64,000 nucleotides of DNA from assembly GCA_050950425.1 (NCBI GenBank), contig JBMNHO010000001.1:62001-126000 (forward strand). Reading direction: 5' to 3'. Of this stretch, positions 50,318 to 59,253 are shown in pieces; positions within the stretch are counted from its first letter, which is position 1, and each line of letters begins with the position of its first letter. This DNA is from RGIG529 sp050950425 (GTDB taxonomy: Bacteria; Bacillota; Clostridia; Oscillospirales; Oscillospiraceae). The notes below the pieces were generated by a model. That model worked only from the letters and a program-made list of their open reading frames with translations, was not told the DNA's origin and searched no databases. The position numbers were made by a program, and so were the translations under genes.

Positions 50318-51028
50318 ATGGATAAAAAAGCGATGCTGGAGGCCGTGTTTTCCCCTTGGCCGCAGCTTACGGAACAGCAGAAAGAGCTTCTTGTTTCGGG
50401 AACGGAAGCCGTACACTATGAAAAAGGAACGAACATCCACTGCGGCGGGAACGATTGCATCGGGCTTTTGGTTCTGCTGGGGGGGATGATCCGAACATAT
50501 TTGCTGTCGGAAGAGGGGAAGGAAGTGACGTTATATCGGCTGCACGCCGGGGAGATGTCCATTTTATCCGCTTCTTGCGTTATGCCCGCCATCACCTTTG
50601 ATGTGCAAATTGACGCGGAGGAAGACACCCAGGTTTTGCTTGTCAGTACCAGCGTGCTGGCGCAGCTGGTTTCTGAGTCTGTTTTTGTGGAATGCTTTCT
50701 GTACCAGCTGGCGGCGGTGTGCTTTTCTAACGCCATGTGGGCCATGCAGCAGATTTTATTTATGAGCTTCGATAAGCGGCTGGCGCTATTCCTTTTGGGT
50801 GAGATGAACAAGACAGAGGGAGACCTGATCCAGATTACCCACGAACAGACAGCCAAATATATGGGAAGTGCCAGGGAAGTGGTGACGCGAATGCTGAACT
50901 ACTTTGCGGGAGAAGGAATTGTGGAGCTTTCCCGGGGCGGGATCCGTGTGCTGGACAGGAGAGGGCTGCAAAAACTGGCCCAGGAGAGCGGGCAACGGAA
51001 AAAAGGCTTGCGCAATGGGGGGAAATAG
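50318..51028 (+). CDS. Crp/Fnr-family transcriptional regulator
   Basis: 236 residues from MDKKAMLEAVFSPWPQL; GGGAGG precedes the start. Cyclic-nucleotide-binding-like barrel (about 20-130: KGTNIHCGGNDCIGLLVLLGGMIRTYLLSEEGKEVTLYRLHAGE) and a C-terminal HTH (about 170-220: ITHEQTAKYMGSAREVVTRMLNYFAGEGIVELSRGGIRVLD). Cys residues at CGGNDC and SASC could bind an Fe-S or sense redox; this is inferred. No target is evident. The SRP RNA promoter lies at its 3' end. Confidence 0.92.
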   Translation: MDKKAMLEAVFSPWPQLTEQQKELLVSGTEAVHYEKGTNIHCGGNDCIGLLVLLGGMIRTYLLSEEGKEVTLYRLHAGEMSILSASCVMPAITFDVQIDAEEDTQVLLVSTSVLAQLVSESVFVECFLYQLAAVCFSNAMWAMQQILFMSFDKRLALFLLGEMNKTEGDLIQITHEQTAKYMGSAREVVTRMLNYFAGEGIVELSRGGIRVLDRRGLQKLAQESGQRKKGLRNGGK

Positions 51029-51036
51029 TGTAAAAT
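51008..51036 (+). promoter_or_regulatory. Sigma-A-type promoter for SRP RNA
   Basis: TTGCGC (51008-51013), 17-bp spacer, TAAAAT (51031-51036). It overlaps the end of the Crp/Fnr gene and predicts a transcript start near 51043. Confidence 0.6.
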
Positions 51037-51047
51037 AACATTTGCCT

Positions 51048-51308
51048 TATTAAACGAGCCGGAAACGGCACGGGATAAGGCCGCACTAGTCGGGGAGATA
51101 GCGGTGCCCTGTTGCCTGCAATCCGCTATAGCAGGGATGAATCCCGGCCCCAGGATTTCTGATGTGTTGTCAGTCTGTAAATTGCGGTGATGAGGAATCG
51201 GACCTGCGCAACGGGAAACCGTGAACCATGTCAGGCGGGGAACCGAGCAGCATTAAGCGGAACTTGCCGTGTGCCGCAGACTCTCCGTTTCCGAGCCAAT
51301 GTTTACAG
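51048..51308 (+). ncRNA. ffs: Signal recognition particle RNA, large (Bacillus-type)
   Basis: It matches the large Firmicutes SRP RNA: CGGGGAGATAGCGGTGCCCTG, CCTGCAATCCGCTATAGCAGGG, CCTGCGCAACGGGAAACCGTGAACC, and the helix 8 core ATGTCAGG...GAGCAGCATTAAG. Helix 8 has a GGAA tetraloop closed by CGG/CCG. The ends pair (CGGAAACGG 51060-51068 with CCGTTTCCG 51285-51293, extended by TAAAC/GTTTA). The extra Alu-like part marks the large form. It targets nascent membrane proteins with Ffh. Ends are approximate. It lies before dnaX, a common arrangement. Confidence 0.93.
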
Positions 51309-51446
51309 GAACGGATATATCAGTTGATTCAAAGGTCGGTGTGCGGTCTTGTTCTGTGCCGTTGTTTTATATTTGCGAAAGGAATTTGAATGCTCTATTG
51401 ACTGTTTAATTGAGCAAAAGCCTTGTGGGGGAAGGAGCGTGTTGCC

Positions 51447-53291
51447 ATGTACCAGGCGCTGTATCGAAAATGGAGGCCCAAAACCTTTGATGACGTAACG
51501 GGCCAGGAGCATGTGACAAAGACGCTGAAAACCCAGACGGCACAAGGGCGCCTGTCCCATGCGTATTTATTTACCGGTACCCGGGGAACGGGGAAAACCT
51601 CCTGCGCCAAGATTTTGGCGAAGGCGGTCAACTGCCAGCATCCCGTGGATGGGAACCCCTGCAACGTCTGTGATACCTGCAAGGGCATCGATCATGGCAG
51701 CATTCTGGAGGTGCTGGAGCTGGACGCCGCGTCCAACAACGGGGTGGAACAAATCCGCGCCCTGCGAGAGGAAGCGATTTATTCACCTGCTTATTGCAAA
51801 AAACGGGTGTATATTATAGACGAAGTTCATATGCTGTCCACGGCGGCATTTAACGCGTTGCTGAAAATTTTAGAAGAGCCGCCGGAGCATTTGATGTTTA
51901 TTTTGGCCACCACCGAGCTGCATAAAGTGCCGGCGACGATTTTGTCCCGTTGCCAGCGTTTTTCCTTTAAACGGCTGCTGCCGGCCCAGATTCAGCGGCG
52001 GCTTTCCTTTGTGGCGGAGCAGGAGCATCTGTCGTTGCAGGAAGAAGGCGCATCTCTCCTTTCCCGTCTGGCGGATGGGTCCATGCGGGACGCGTTGTCC
52101 CTTTTGGATCAGTGCGCGGGGCTGGGAGAGAACATCGACGCGCCTTTTGTTTTAAACGTTTTGGGGCTGGCGGGAAATCTGGAGACCGCCCGATTGATGG
52201 AAGCTTTGGGCCGGCGGGACGCCCCCGGCGCGCTGGAGATTTTGGCGGAGCTGTACCAAGGCGGCCGGGAGATGGGAGCGCTGCTGGGCGCCTTGTCCGG
52301 CCTTGCCCGAGATATTTTAATCATGGAAACCACCCCCGCCGCCGCGGGCTTGCTCACGGGCGGCTACGAAACAGAAACACTGCGGCGACTGGCCCGGTAT
52401 TTCACCCCCGCCCGGCTGATCCAAACGGTGCAGCTTCTGCAGCGGACAGTGGACGGGTTTTCCAAAAGCTGCAACCGAAGAACAGACGGGGAGCTGTGCA
52501 TCATCCGCCTGTGCGACGAGACATTAAGCGATGACCTGACGGGTATTTTGGCCCGGCTTTCCAGGCTGGAGTCCGCCGTACGGGAAGGGTGTATCCCGGC
52601 AACTCCGGCACCGCCGCCCGGCGAAACGAGGCAGGACGACAGGCCCCCGGTATTTCCAGAAACGGAGATAAAAACAGAAGCGACGAAAACCGGCGAGACG
52701 GATGGCCGTCTCCCTTGGGAGGACTTGTCCCCTCTCCGGGCGCCTGTTCAGTCGGATGAAGAAAGAAAACGATCGGTTTCTGAGAGCGAGGCGGAAAAAC
52801 CCCGTTCTTCTGAAATGGGAGAATCAGAGCGAGAAAAGTCTGCATCCAAACCGGATCATTCGGGGGGAAAACCGGCAAACACTTCTGCGCTGGAAACAGA
52901 AGACGTTTGGCGGGCCATTGAGGGAGCCATGCGCAAGGCGGTTTTGATGCCGGCGTTCGCTGTTTTGAGCAACCGGACAATGGTGGACTTTTCCCTGGAA
53001 AACCATGTGCTTACAGTCTATACGGACACGGAGCCGACCCGGAAGCTGGTTGGCGGACGAGAGGTAGAACAGGCGCTGGTTTCTGCCTGCGGCGCGCAAT
53101 ATGGCACGCCCGTCACCATACGGTGGCAACTAAAGGGAGAAAGGGCTGTTCCCAAGGAAAAGGAAACGAAACACACATCGGCATCGGCGACCTCGGAGCC
53201 GGCGCGGAAAGCCAAGGGAAAAGATAACGGGGATAAAATGGATGCGCTTTTGACCCTTTGCGAAGGGTTGGACGCTGTGATTTTAGATTGA
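51447..53291 (+). CDS. dnaX: DNA polymerase III subunit gamma/tau
   Basis: 614 residues from MYQALYRKWRP with GAAGGAG upstream. AAA+ clamp-loader domain: Walker A GTRGTGKTSCA, zinc module CQHP...CNVCDTC, Walker B/DEVHMLS, and SRCQRFSFKRL. A middle domain and a charged, variable linker (about 385-490) precede a C-terminal domain (WRAIEGAMRKAV... NHVLTVYTDTEPTRKLV). It loads the sliding clamp at replication forks. No obvious frameshift site for a short gamma form was found. Confidence 0.95.
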   Translation: MYQALYRKWRPKTFDDVTGQEHVTKTLKTQTAQGRLSHAYLFTGTRGTGKTSCAKILAKAVNCQHPVDGNPCNVCDTCKGIDHGSILEVLELDAASNNGVEQIRALREEAIYSPAYCKKRVYIIDEVHMLSTAAFNALLKILEEPPEHLMFILATTELHKVPATILSRCQRFSFKRLLPAQIQRRLSFVAEQEHLSLQEEGASLLSRLADGSMRDALSLLDQCAGLGENIDAPFVLNVLGLAGNLETARLMEALGRRDAPGALEILAELYQGGREMGALLGALSGLARDILIMETTPAAAGLLTGGYETETLRRLARYFTPARLIQTVQLLQRTVDGFSKSCNRRTDGELCIIRLCDETLSDDLTGILARLSRLESAVREGCIPATPAPPPGETRQDDRPPVFPETEIKTEATKTGETDGRLPWEDLSPLRAPVQSDEERKRSVSESEAEKPRSSEMGESEREKSASKPDHSGGKPANTSALETEDVWRAIEGAMRKAVLMPAFAVLSNRTMVDFSLENHVLTVYTDTEPTRKLVGGREVEQALVSACGAQYGTPVTIRWQLKGERAVPKEKETKHTSASATSEPARKAKGKDNGDKMDALLTLCEGLDAVILD

Positions 53292-53341
53292 TCAGACAAG
53301 TGAAGGATGACCTCACTGATTTTTGAAAAGGAGAAAGAAAC

Positions 53342-53704
53342 ATGGCAAAAGGATTTGGCGGTGGCCGTAGCGGCGGAATGGGCGGCATGAATATGAACAT
53401 GATGAAGCAAATGCAAAAGATGCAGCAGGACATGGCCCGTCTGCAGGAAGAGGTAGAGGCGCAGACCTTCACAGCGGCTGCCGGCGGCGGCGCGGTGGAA
53501 GCGTCGGTGAGCGGAAAGCAGGAAGTGGTTTCCATTCAGATTGATCCCGACGCAGTGGACGCGGAGGACGTTGAGATGCTGCAGGATATGATTGTGGCTG
53601 CAGTGAACGAAGCCATGCGTAGCGCAAAAGCAGCCATGAACGAGGCTATGCAAAAATGCACCGGCGGCCTGGCCGGTTTGTCTGGCTTGGGTCTGGGACT
53701 CTAG
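53342..53704 (+). CDS. ybaB: YbaB/EbfC nucleoid-associated protein
   Basis: 120 residues. Gly/Met-rich N-terminus (GGGRSGGMGGMNMNMMKQMQKMQQDM), then QEEVEAQTFTAAAGGGAVEASVSGKQEVVSIQIDP and a helical C-terminus ending GGLAGLSGLGLGL. It binds DNA as a dimer. It usually sits in dnaX-ybaB-recR; recR does not follow here. Confidence 0.95.
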   Translation: MAKGFGGGRSGGMGGMNMNMMKQMQKMQQDMARLQEEVEAQTFTAAAGGGAVEASVSGKQEVVSIQIDPDAVDAEDVEMLQDMIVAAVNEAMRSAKAAMNEAMQKCTGGLAGLSGLGLGL

Positions 53705-53852
53705 CGCGTAAGATCAATATTTTAAATCTAAAAAGATGGCCTATCGGCCGTCTTTTTTACATGACTGGGCTCCGGATGCGGCGCGGTATCAAACCGCCGA
53801 GACAGCTCTTGACAGCCGGATTTATTAGAAGTAATATAATCCAAATGGTTCT

Positions 53853-54139
53853 ATGGATAACATCGTGAAGCATTTGCGCATGGCGCTGTTTCCCGGCTGC
53901 TGAGAGGGCTGAAAGAGAGAGGATACATGTCCCGGGAAGCGGGACGAAAAGGCAAACGAAACACGATGGTGCAGATCACAGCGGCGGGGCACCAAGTTTT
54001 ATCTCAATCCAAAGAGAATTTACGACAATTTGGCGTTCTTGTCATTGCCACCCCTGCGGTGGAAAAGACAGCGCGGCTCGCGGGTCTGCTGAACGAATGG
54101 AATGACTTAATCGAAGAAAAGGTTGGAAATGTTGTATGA
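53853..54139 (+). pseudogene. Decayed MarR-family regulator upstream of the ABC exporter
   Basis: A start-like MDNIVKHLRMA in one frame (from 53853) ends at 53903. The C-terminal half of a MarR winged helix continues in another frame from about 53861 (GAVSRLLRGLKERGYMSREAG... KRNTMVQITAAG), ending at 54139. The middle, including the recognition region start, is missing. I read this as an internal deletion plus frameshift. An ATG at 53927 with AGAGAGGA upstream could still yield 70 residues. The stop overlaps the ABC gene start (ATGA), as in intact MarR-ABC operons, so the exporter may have lost its own repressor. Confidence 0.65.
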
Positions 54140-56271
54140 TACGGATTTTGCGTTATTTAAAGCATGCAAAGAAAGCAGTTTGCCTGATTTTTCTTTTGTT
54201 GCTTGTGCAGGCATTCTGTGATTTGAAGCTGCCGGAATATACATCGGATATCGTGGATGTAGGCATCCAGCAAGGCGGGATTGAAACAGCTGTGCCGGCG
54301 CAAATACGGGAGGATACCCTTTGGGGGGTGAACCTGTTTTTGGATGAAAGCGAAGCTGCGTTTGTGAACAGCCAATATGAAAAAAACCAAGAGGGTGTAT
54401 ATATCCTGTTAGACGGAGCCGATGAAACGAAACTTTCTCAGATCATGCCGGCTCCCTTGGCGCTGTGTGCCATGGTGGAAGAGCGGATGGATCTGCAAAC
54501 CTTGCGGGATACAGTGGAGTCAGGCGGGGTGTCAAAAGAGCAGTTGATACAGATGAAAGAAGAAATGATAAGCCAGATGGGGGACGGCTCCATGCTGGAA
54601 CAAAGGGCGATTATGGCGGTGCAGCAGGAGTACAAAGCCTGTGGTATCGACCTTGGGGCGCTGCAGACCGGATACTTGCTACGCAAGGGCGGCGTGATGC
54701 TGCTGCTGACACTCGTCATGGTTGCAACGGCAGTGGGAACGGCGCTTCTGGCTTCCCGGGTTGCGGCTGGAGTGGGCCGGGATCTGCGAGGTCGGGTGTT
54801 CCGAAAGGTAATATCCTTTTCCAATGAGGAAATGGGTCGGTTTTCCACCGCATCCTTGATCACAAGGAGTACCAATGATGTTCAGCAGATCCAGATGGTT
54901 TCGGTTATGCTACTGCGGATGGTGGCATATGCTCCCATTTTAGGCATTGGCGGCGTCATTAAAGTGCTTGGTACAAAAATGGGGATGGGCTGGATCATCG
55001 CGGTGGGTGTAGCGGTGATCTTTGCCGTGGTTTTTGTGCTGATGCGCATCACCATACCGAAATTCCAAAAAATGCAGTCTTTGGTCGACCGTTTAAACTT
55101 GGTTTCCAGAGAGATTTTAACCGGTGTCATGCCCATTCGGGCCTTTGGCCGGGAACGGTATGAAGAAAAACGATTTGACAAAGCCAACGAAGATTTGACG
55201 AAAACCCAGCTTTTTACCAGCCGGATGATGAGCGTTATGATGCCGTCTATGATGCTGATTATGAACGGTATCACCATTTTGATTGTCTGGATAGGCGCGA
55301 AGGGGATCAGCGCCGGTACAATGCAAGTGGGGGACATGATGGCGTTTATCACATACACCATGCTGATTGTCATGTCCTTTTTGATGCTCACCATGGTTTC
55401 CATCATGCTGCCCCGGGCAGGAGTTGCCGCGCGGCGCATTGATGAGGTTTTGGCGATGGAGCCCTCCGTTGTGGACAGAGAAACCGTGCGGGACGATGCC
55501 TTGGAGCAGATACAGGGCGTTTTGGAGTTTCACAATGTGTCGTTCCGTTTTCCGGAAGCAGAGGAAGATACGCTGAAAGAAATCAGCTTCACGGCGCGGC
55601 CGGGGGAAACAACGGCCATCATCGGCCCCACCGGATGCGGGAAATCTACGCTGCTCCATCTGATCCCAAGGTTTTACGATGCAACAGAGGGGCACATCAC
55701 CATTGACGGGCTGGACATAAGAGACATCTCCCAAAAAAAACTGCGCAGCTTTTTGGGGCTTGTTCCCCAGCGTAGCATATTGTTTTCGGGAGACATTGCC
55801 TCCAATATAAAGTTTGGGGGACAGGAAATCACAGATGACGACATGATACAGGCGGCGCACATTGCACAGGCATCGGATTTCATCGAAGAAAAAGAAGCGG
55901 GGTATCACAGCCCCATTGCGCAAGGGGGCACCAATGTGTCCGGCGGACAGAAGCAGCGCCTTTCCATTGCGCGGGCCATTGCAAAACGCCCGCAAATTCT
56001 GCTTTTTGACGACAGTTTTTCCGCCTTGGATTATCAAACGGATGCGAAACTTCGAAAGGCAATGGCGAAGTCTTTTTCAGATGCCACAGTCCTCATCGTC
56101 GCCCAGCGAATCAGCACCATTTTGCACGCAGACCAAATTCTGGTGCTGGAGGAAGGCAGGGTTGTGGGAGTGGGCACGCACCAGACTTTGATGGACACGT
56201 GCAAGGCATACCAAGAAATTGCCAGATCTCAGCTCTCGGAAAAGGAATTGAAAGGGGGGCATGGCGTATGA
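54136..56271 (+). CDS. Heterodimeric ABC exporter, subunit with degenerate catalytic site
   Basis: 711 residues. N-terminal membrane domain with a large insertion between the first helices (about 35-175), then five further membrane helices and an ATPase domain (about 465-705). Walker A GPTGCGKST, signature NVSGGQKQRLS, Walker B LLFDDS, H-loop region VAQRIS. Asp replaces the catalytic Glu after Walker B, marking the degenerate-site subunit of TM287/288-type exporters. The start overlaps the MarR remnant and the end overlaps the partner gene. It probably exports drugs, peptides or lipids. Confidence 0.92.
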   Translation: MIRILRYLKHAKKAVCLIFLLLLVQAFCDLKLPEYTSDIVDVGIQQGGIETAVPAQIREDTLWGVNLFLDESEAAFVNSQYEKNQEGVYILLDGADETKLSQIMPAPLALCAMVEERMDLQTLRDTVESGGVSKEQLIQMKEEMISQMGDGSMLEQRAIMAVQQEYKACGIDLGALQTGYLLRKGGVMLLLTLVMVATAVGTALLASRVAAGVGRDLRGRVFRKVISFSNEEMGRFSTASLITRSTNDVQQIQMVSVMLLRMVAYAPILGIGGVIKVLGTKMGMGWIIAVGVAVIFAVVFVLMRITIPKFQKMQSLVDRLNLVSREILTGVMPIRAFGRERYEEKRFDKANEDLTKTQLFTSRMMSVMMPSMMLIMNGITILIVWIGAKGISAGTMQVGDMMAFITYTMLIVMSFLMLTMVSIMLPRAGVAARRIDEVLAMEPSVVDRETVRDDALEQIQGVLEFHNVSFRFPEAEEDTLKEISFTARPGETTAIIGPTGCGKSTLLHLIPRFYDATEGHITIDGLDIRDISQKKLRSFLGLVPQRSILFSGDIASNIKFGGQEITDDDMIQAAHIAQASDFIEEKEAGYHSPIAQGGTNVSGGQKQRLSIARAIAKRPQILLFDDSFSALDYQTDAKLRKAMAKSFSDATVLIVAQRISTILHADQILVLEEGRVVGVGTHQTLMDTCKAYQEIARSQLSEKELKGGHGV

Positions 56272-58118
56272 GTGAAAAGACGCAGCATCAGCCCAGAAGG
56301 GGAATGGGCTTTGGCGGCTTCGGCGGCGGCCGCAACATGAGCGGCGAAAAAGCGCAAGACTTTAAAGGGACGATTCGAAAACTTTTTTCCTATATTGGCC
56401 GGCATAAAATCGGCTTGATCTTTGTGGGTCTTTTCGCTGTTTTAAGCACCGTTTTTACCATTGCGGGGCCCAAAATACTAAGCCGGGCCATTACGGGTAT
56501 TTTCAATGGTTTGATTGGAAAACTCTCCGGGACGGGCGGCATTGACTTTGAAGCCATCGGAGGAATCCTTCTGCTCCTTTTGGGGCTGTATCTCATATCG
56601 GCGGTCTTTTCGTTTGCGCAGGGATATATTATGTCCGGCATTGCGCAAAACGTCAGCTATCGGATGCGGCGGGAAATTTCAGAAAAGATTGACCGGATGC
56701 CCCTTTCCTATTTTGAATCCAGGACAGTGGGCGATGTGCTGTCCCGCATTACAAACGACGTAGACACCATGGGGCAGAGTCTCAACCAAAGCGTTACACA
56801 ACTGATTACCAGCGTAGCCACTGTGATCGGCGTTCTCATTATGATGCTTACCATCAGCCCGCTGATGACACTGATCGCCCTTGCTATTTTACCTGTCTCC
56901 ATCGGGCTGATCCGTCTCGTGATGAAGCGCTCTCAAAGGTACTTCAGGGAGCAACAGGCGAATTTAGGGGTGATCAACGGACAAGTGGAGGAAATGTATT
57001 CGGGACAATCGATCATCAAAGCATTCAGCCGGGAAGAGGCGGTGCTCCAAGAGTTTGAAGAAACCAATCAAAAGCTGTATGGTTCGGCGTGGAAGTCGCA
57101 GTTTTTTTCGGGACTGATGCACCCGGTTATGGTCTTTGTGGGAAACTTGGGTTATGTGGGGGTGGCGGTTCTGGGCAGCTGGCTTGCCATTGTCGGCACC
57201 ATTACCGTGGGTGATATTCAGGCGTTTATCCAATATGTGCGAAGCTTTACCCAGCCCATCAACCAAATTGCGCAGATCATCAACTTGCTCCAATCCATGG
57301 CGGCGGCCGCGGAGCGGGTGTTTGAATTTTTAGGAGAGCCGGAAGAAGTCCAAGAGACGGAGGATCCCGTTTCGGCAGACGACATCAAAGGGCAGGTGAC
57401 ATTCTCCCATGTGCGATTTGGCTATGTAAAAGACCAGCCGGTCATCAAAGATTTTAGCTGCCAGGTGGATGCAGGGATGATGGTGGCCATTGTCGGCCCC
57501 ACCGGAGCGGGCAAGACCACCATTGTAAAACTCCTGATGCGTTTTTACGATGTAGACAACGGCTCGATTACCCTAGATGGCCACGATTTGAGGGCGTTTG
57601 ACCGGCGGGATTTGCGCAGCGGATTTGGCATGGTTTTGCAGGATACTTGGCTCTTCCACGGCACGATCATGGAAAACATAAGGTACGGCCGTTTGGACGC
57701 CACCGACGAGGAGGTTATAGAAGCGGCAAAGGCCGCCAGAGTTCATCACTTTATTCAGACGCTCCCGGGGGGATATCAAATGGAATTGGCAGAAGAGGCC
57801 AACGTGTCCCAAGGGCAGCGACAGCTGCTGACCATTGCAAGAGCCATTTTGGCAGACAATAAGATTTTGGTTTTGGATGAGGCGACCAGCTCTGTGGATA
57901 CCCGTACCGAAGCCCAAATTCAAAAGGCCATGGAACATTTAATGAAAGGGCGCACCAGCTTTGTGATTGCGCACCGCCTTTCCACCATTTTGAACGCCGA
58001 TCTGATTTTGGTGATGCAAAACGGAGACATCGTGGAGCAGGGCACTCACCAGAGCCTGTTGCGTCAGAACGGGTTTTACGCCCAGCTGTATCAGTCACAG
58101 TTTGACGAGGTGTCGTAA
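56268..58118 (+). CDS. Heterodimeric ABC exporter, subunit with canonical catalytic site
   Basis: 616 residues from MSEKTQHQPRR; ATGA overlap with the upstream subunit. A Gly/Arg-rich N-terminus, six membrane helices (about 55-330) and an ATPase domain (about 375-612). Walker A GPTGAGKTT, signature NVSQGQRQLLT (altered), Walker B KILVLDEATSSVD with the catalytic Glu, H-loop IAHRLST. It complements the partner: its Walker B with the partner's good signature forms the active site. Confidence 0.93.
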   Translation: MSEKTQHQPRRGMGFGGFGGGRNMSGEKAQDFKGTIRKLFSYIGRHKIGLIFVGLFAVLSTVFTIAGPKILSRAITGIFNGLIGKLSGTGGIDFEAIGGILLLLLGLYLISAVFSFAQGYIMSGIAQNVSYRMRREISEKIDRMPLSYFESRTVGDVLSRITNDVDTMGQSLNQSVTQLITSVATVIGVLIMMLTISPLMTLIALAILPVSIGLIRLVMKRSQRYFREQQANLGVINGQVEEMYSGQSIIKAFSREEAVLQEFEETNQKLYGSAWKSQFFSGLMHPVMVFVGNLGYVGVAVLGSWLAIVGTITVGDIQAFIQYVRSFTQPINQIAQIINLLQSMAAAAERVFEFLGEPEEVQETEDPVSADDIKGQVTFSHVRFGYVKDQPVIKDFSCQVDAGMMVAIVGPTGAGKTTIVKLLMRFYDVDNGSITLDGHDLRAFDRRDLRSGFGMVLQDTWLFHGTIMENIRYGRLDATDEEVIEAAKAARVHHFIQTLPGGYQMELAEEANVSQGQRQLLTIARAILADNKILVLDEATSSVDTRTEAQIQKAMEHLMKGRTSFVIAHRLSTILNADLILVMQNGDIVEQGTHQSLLRQNGFYAQLYQSQFDEVS

Positions 58119-58129
58119 CGTATCAAAAA

Positions 58130-58155
58130 GGGCCTCTCCTTTTTGGGAGAGGCCC
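58130..58155 (-). terminator. Hairpin between the ABC exporter and ppa
   Basis: A 10-bp stem GGGCCTCTCC/GGAGAGGCCC. On the minus strand it is followed by TTTTT; on the plus strand it lacks a T-run. It acts as a backup terminator for ppa, and perhaps weakly for the exporter operon. Confidence 0.6.
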
Positions 58156-58173
58156 CAAGAAGGGTCCAGAGAA

Positions 58174-58202
58174 CAAAAAAAGCGTCCTCCGAAAGAGGAC
58201 GC
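58174..58202 (-). terminator. Terminator of ppa
   Basis: An 8-bp stem GCGTCCTC/GAGGACGC with a short loop, followed on the minus strand by TTTTTTT (58174-58180). Confidence 0.8.
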
Positions 58203-58227
58203 AAAACGGGGCGGGCAAGGCGCTTTC

Positions 58228-58770
58228 CTATGCCTGCTCTTCCGTCGGAAATTTCAGTTGATACTGTTCGATGGCGCTCTGGATGATCCGCTTGGCTTCC
58301 GATGTGTCCAGCACTTCGTCAACCGCCGTTTCTTTCTGTTCCAAAGCTTTGTACACAGAGAAAAAATGAGACATTTCGTTATATACATGGCTGGGCAGAG
58401 CGAAAATACTGCGGTATCCATTGTATGTGGGGTCATCAAACGGGATGGCAATGATCTTTTCGTCGGCCCTTCCGTTGTCCAGCATTTTAATGACGCCGAT
58501 GGGATAACATTTGACCAAGGTCATAGGGTGGATCGACTCGGAACAGAGCACCAGGACGTCCAGCGGATCAAAGTCATCTGCATAGGTGCGGGGGATAAAG
58601 CCATAGTTGGCGGGATAGTGGGTGGAAGTGTACAAAATTCGATCTAAAATCAAAAGACCGGTTTCTTTGTCCAGTTCGTACTTGTTTTTGCTGCCTTTCG
58701 GGATCTCAATGATGGCATCAAAAGCATCGGGGGTAATCCGCGCGGAATCTATGTCGTGCCAAATATTCAA
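58228..58770 (-). CDS. ppa: Family I inorganic pyrophosphatase, TTG start
   Basis: 180 residues reading MNIWHDIDSAR from a TTG start. AAGGAGAGG lies 6 bp before the TTG; the upstream ATGs at 58797 and 58791 would place this Shine-Dalgarno inside the gene. Family motifs: EIPKGSKNKYELDKETGLL, DRILYTSTHYPANYGFIPRTYADDFDPLDVLVL and AIPFDDP. The D-x-D-P-x-D acidic cluster binds Mg. It hydrolyses pyrophosphate to drive biosynthesis. Confidence 0.9.
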   Translation of the reverse strand: MNIWHDIDSARITPDAFDAIIEIPKGSKNKYELDKETGLLILDRILYTSTHYPANYGFIPRTYADDFDPLDVLVLCSESIHPMTLVKCYPIGVIKMLDNGRADEKIIAIPFDDPTYNGYRSIFALPSHVYNEMSHFFSVYKALEQKETAVDEVLDTSEAKRIIQSAIEQYQLKFPTEEQA

Positions 58771-59000
58771 CGTTTGCCTCTCCTTTTTCATTTGCAATTC
58801 AAGATCTCTTACTCATCCTTTACTGTATCATTGAGGGGTAGGGAAGTCAATTCGGCAAAACGTCCAAAGATGTGATATCTTTCATTTTGGTTTTTTTGGA
58901 CTATCACATAAAACGAAGAGAGAACACTGCGCAGGGTCCGCTATATCGGCTGATTTGTGGTCTGGCAGCGGCTTGGGCACAGAAGTATGCAAAAAAGTGG

Positions 59001-59029
59001 TTGCATTTTGATTTAATTTGACGTATACT
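59001..59029 (+). promoter_or_regulatory. Sigma-A-type promoter for the aro operon
   Basis: TTGCAT (59001-59006), 17-bp spacer, TATACT (59024-59029). It leaves a leader of about 255 nt before aroF. Confidence 0.75.
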
Positions 59030-59077
59030 AGCACTAGTTTGATTCGTTTGATTACCGATGGATGGGAGATCCGTTTT

Positions 59078-59191
59078 ATGCAGTACGATTGCCAGACATA
59101 TCTTGTATGCGCTCCGTTTTTCTTTATGAGCCGTTGCCAGTTTTTTGGCAACGGTGGCTTTCCTTGCATACAAGATGAAATGAATGGGTAA
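59078..59191 (+). CDS. Putative aromatic leader peptide (37 aa, Phe-rich)
   Basis: ATG with GGGAG 9 bp upstream. The peptide contains APFFFMSRCQFFGNGGF, with six Phe, two Tyr and four Cys in 37 residues, and ends at TAA. It lies wholly in the aroF leader, and its Phe codons overlap competing RNA structures. A transcription-attenuation leader responding to charged tRNA-Phe is the obvious reading, but it is inferred. Confidence 0.5.
   Translation: MQYDCQTYLVCAPFFFMSRCQFFGNGGFPCIQDEMNG
59131..59155 (+). promoter_or_regulatory. Leader hairpin 1 (inside the leader ORF)
   Basis: CCGTTGCCA pairs with TGGCAACGG (9 bp) over the FF codons. The adjoining ATGAGCC (59126-59132) can instead pair with GGCTCAT (59222-59228), the 5' arm of hairpin 2. 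Confidence 0.5.
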
Positions 59192-59221
59192 ATTTAAGGT
59201 GTCGGAACGACTACATCAGCT

Positions 59222-59253
59222 GGCTCATTGATTGCATCAACAATCAGTGGGCC
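59222..59253 (+). terminator. Leader hairpin 2, possible attenuator before aroF
   Basis: GGCTCATTGATTG pairs over 13 bp (two G-T) with CAATCAGTGGGCC and is followed by TATTTTATT. The T-tract is imperfect, so termination strength is uncertain. Confidence 0.5.
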
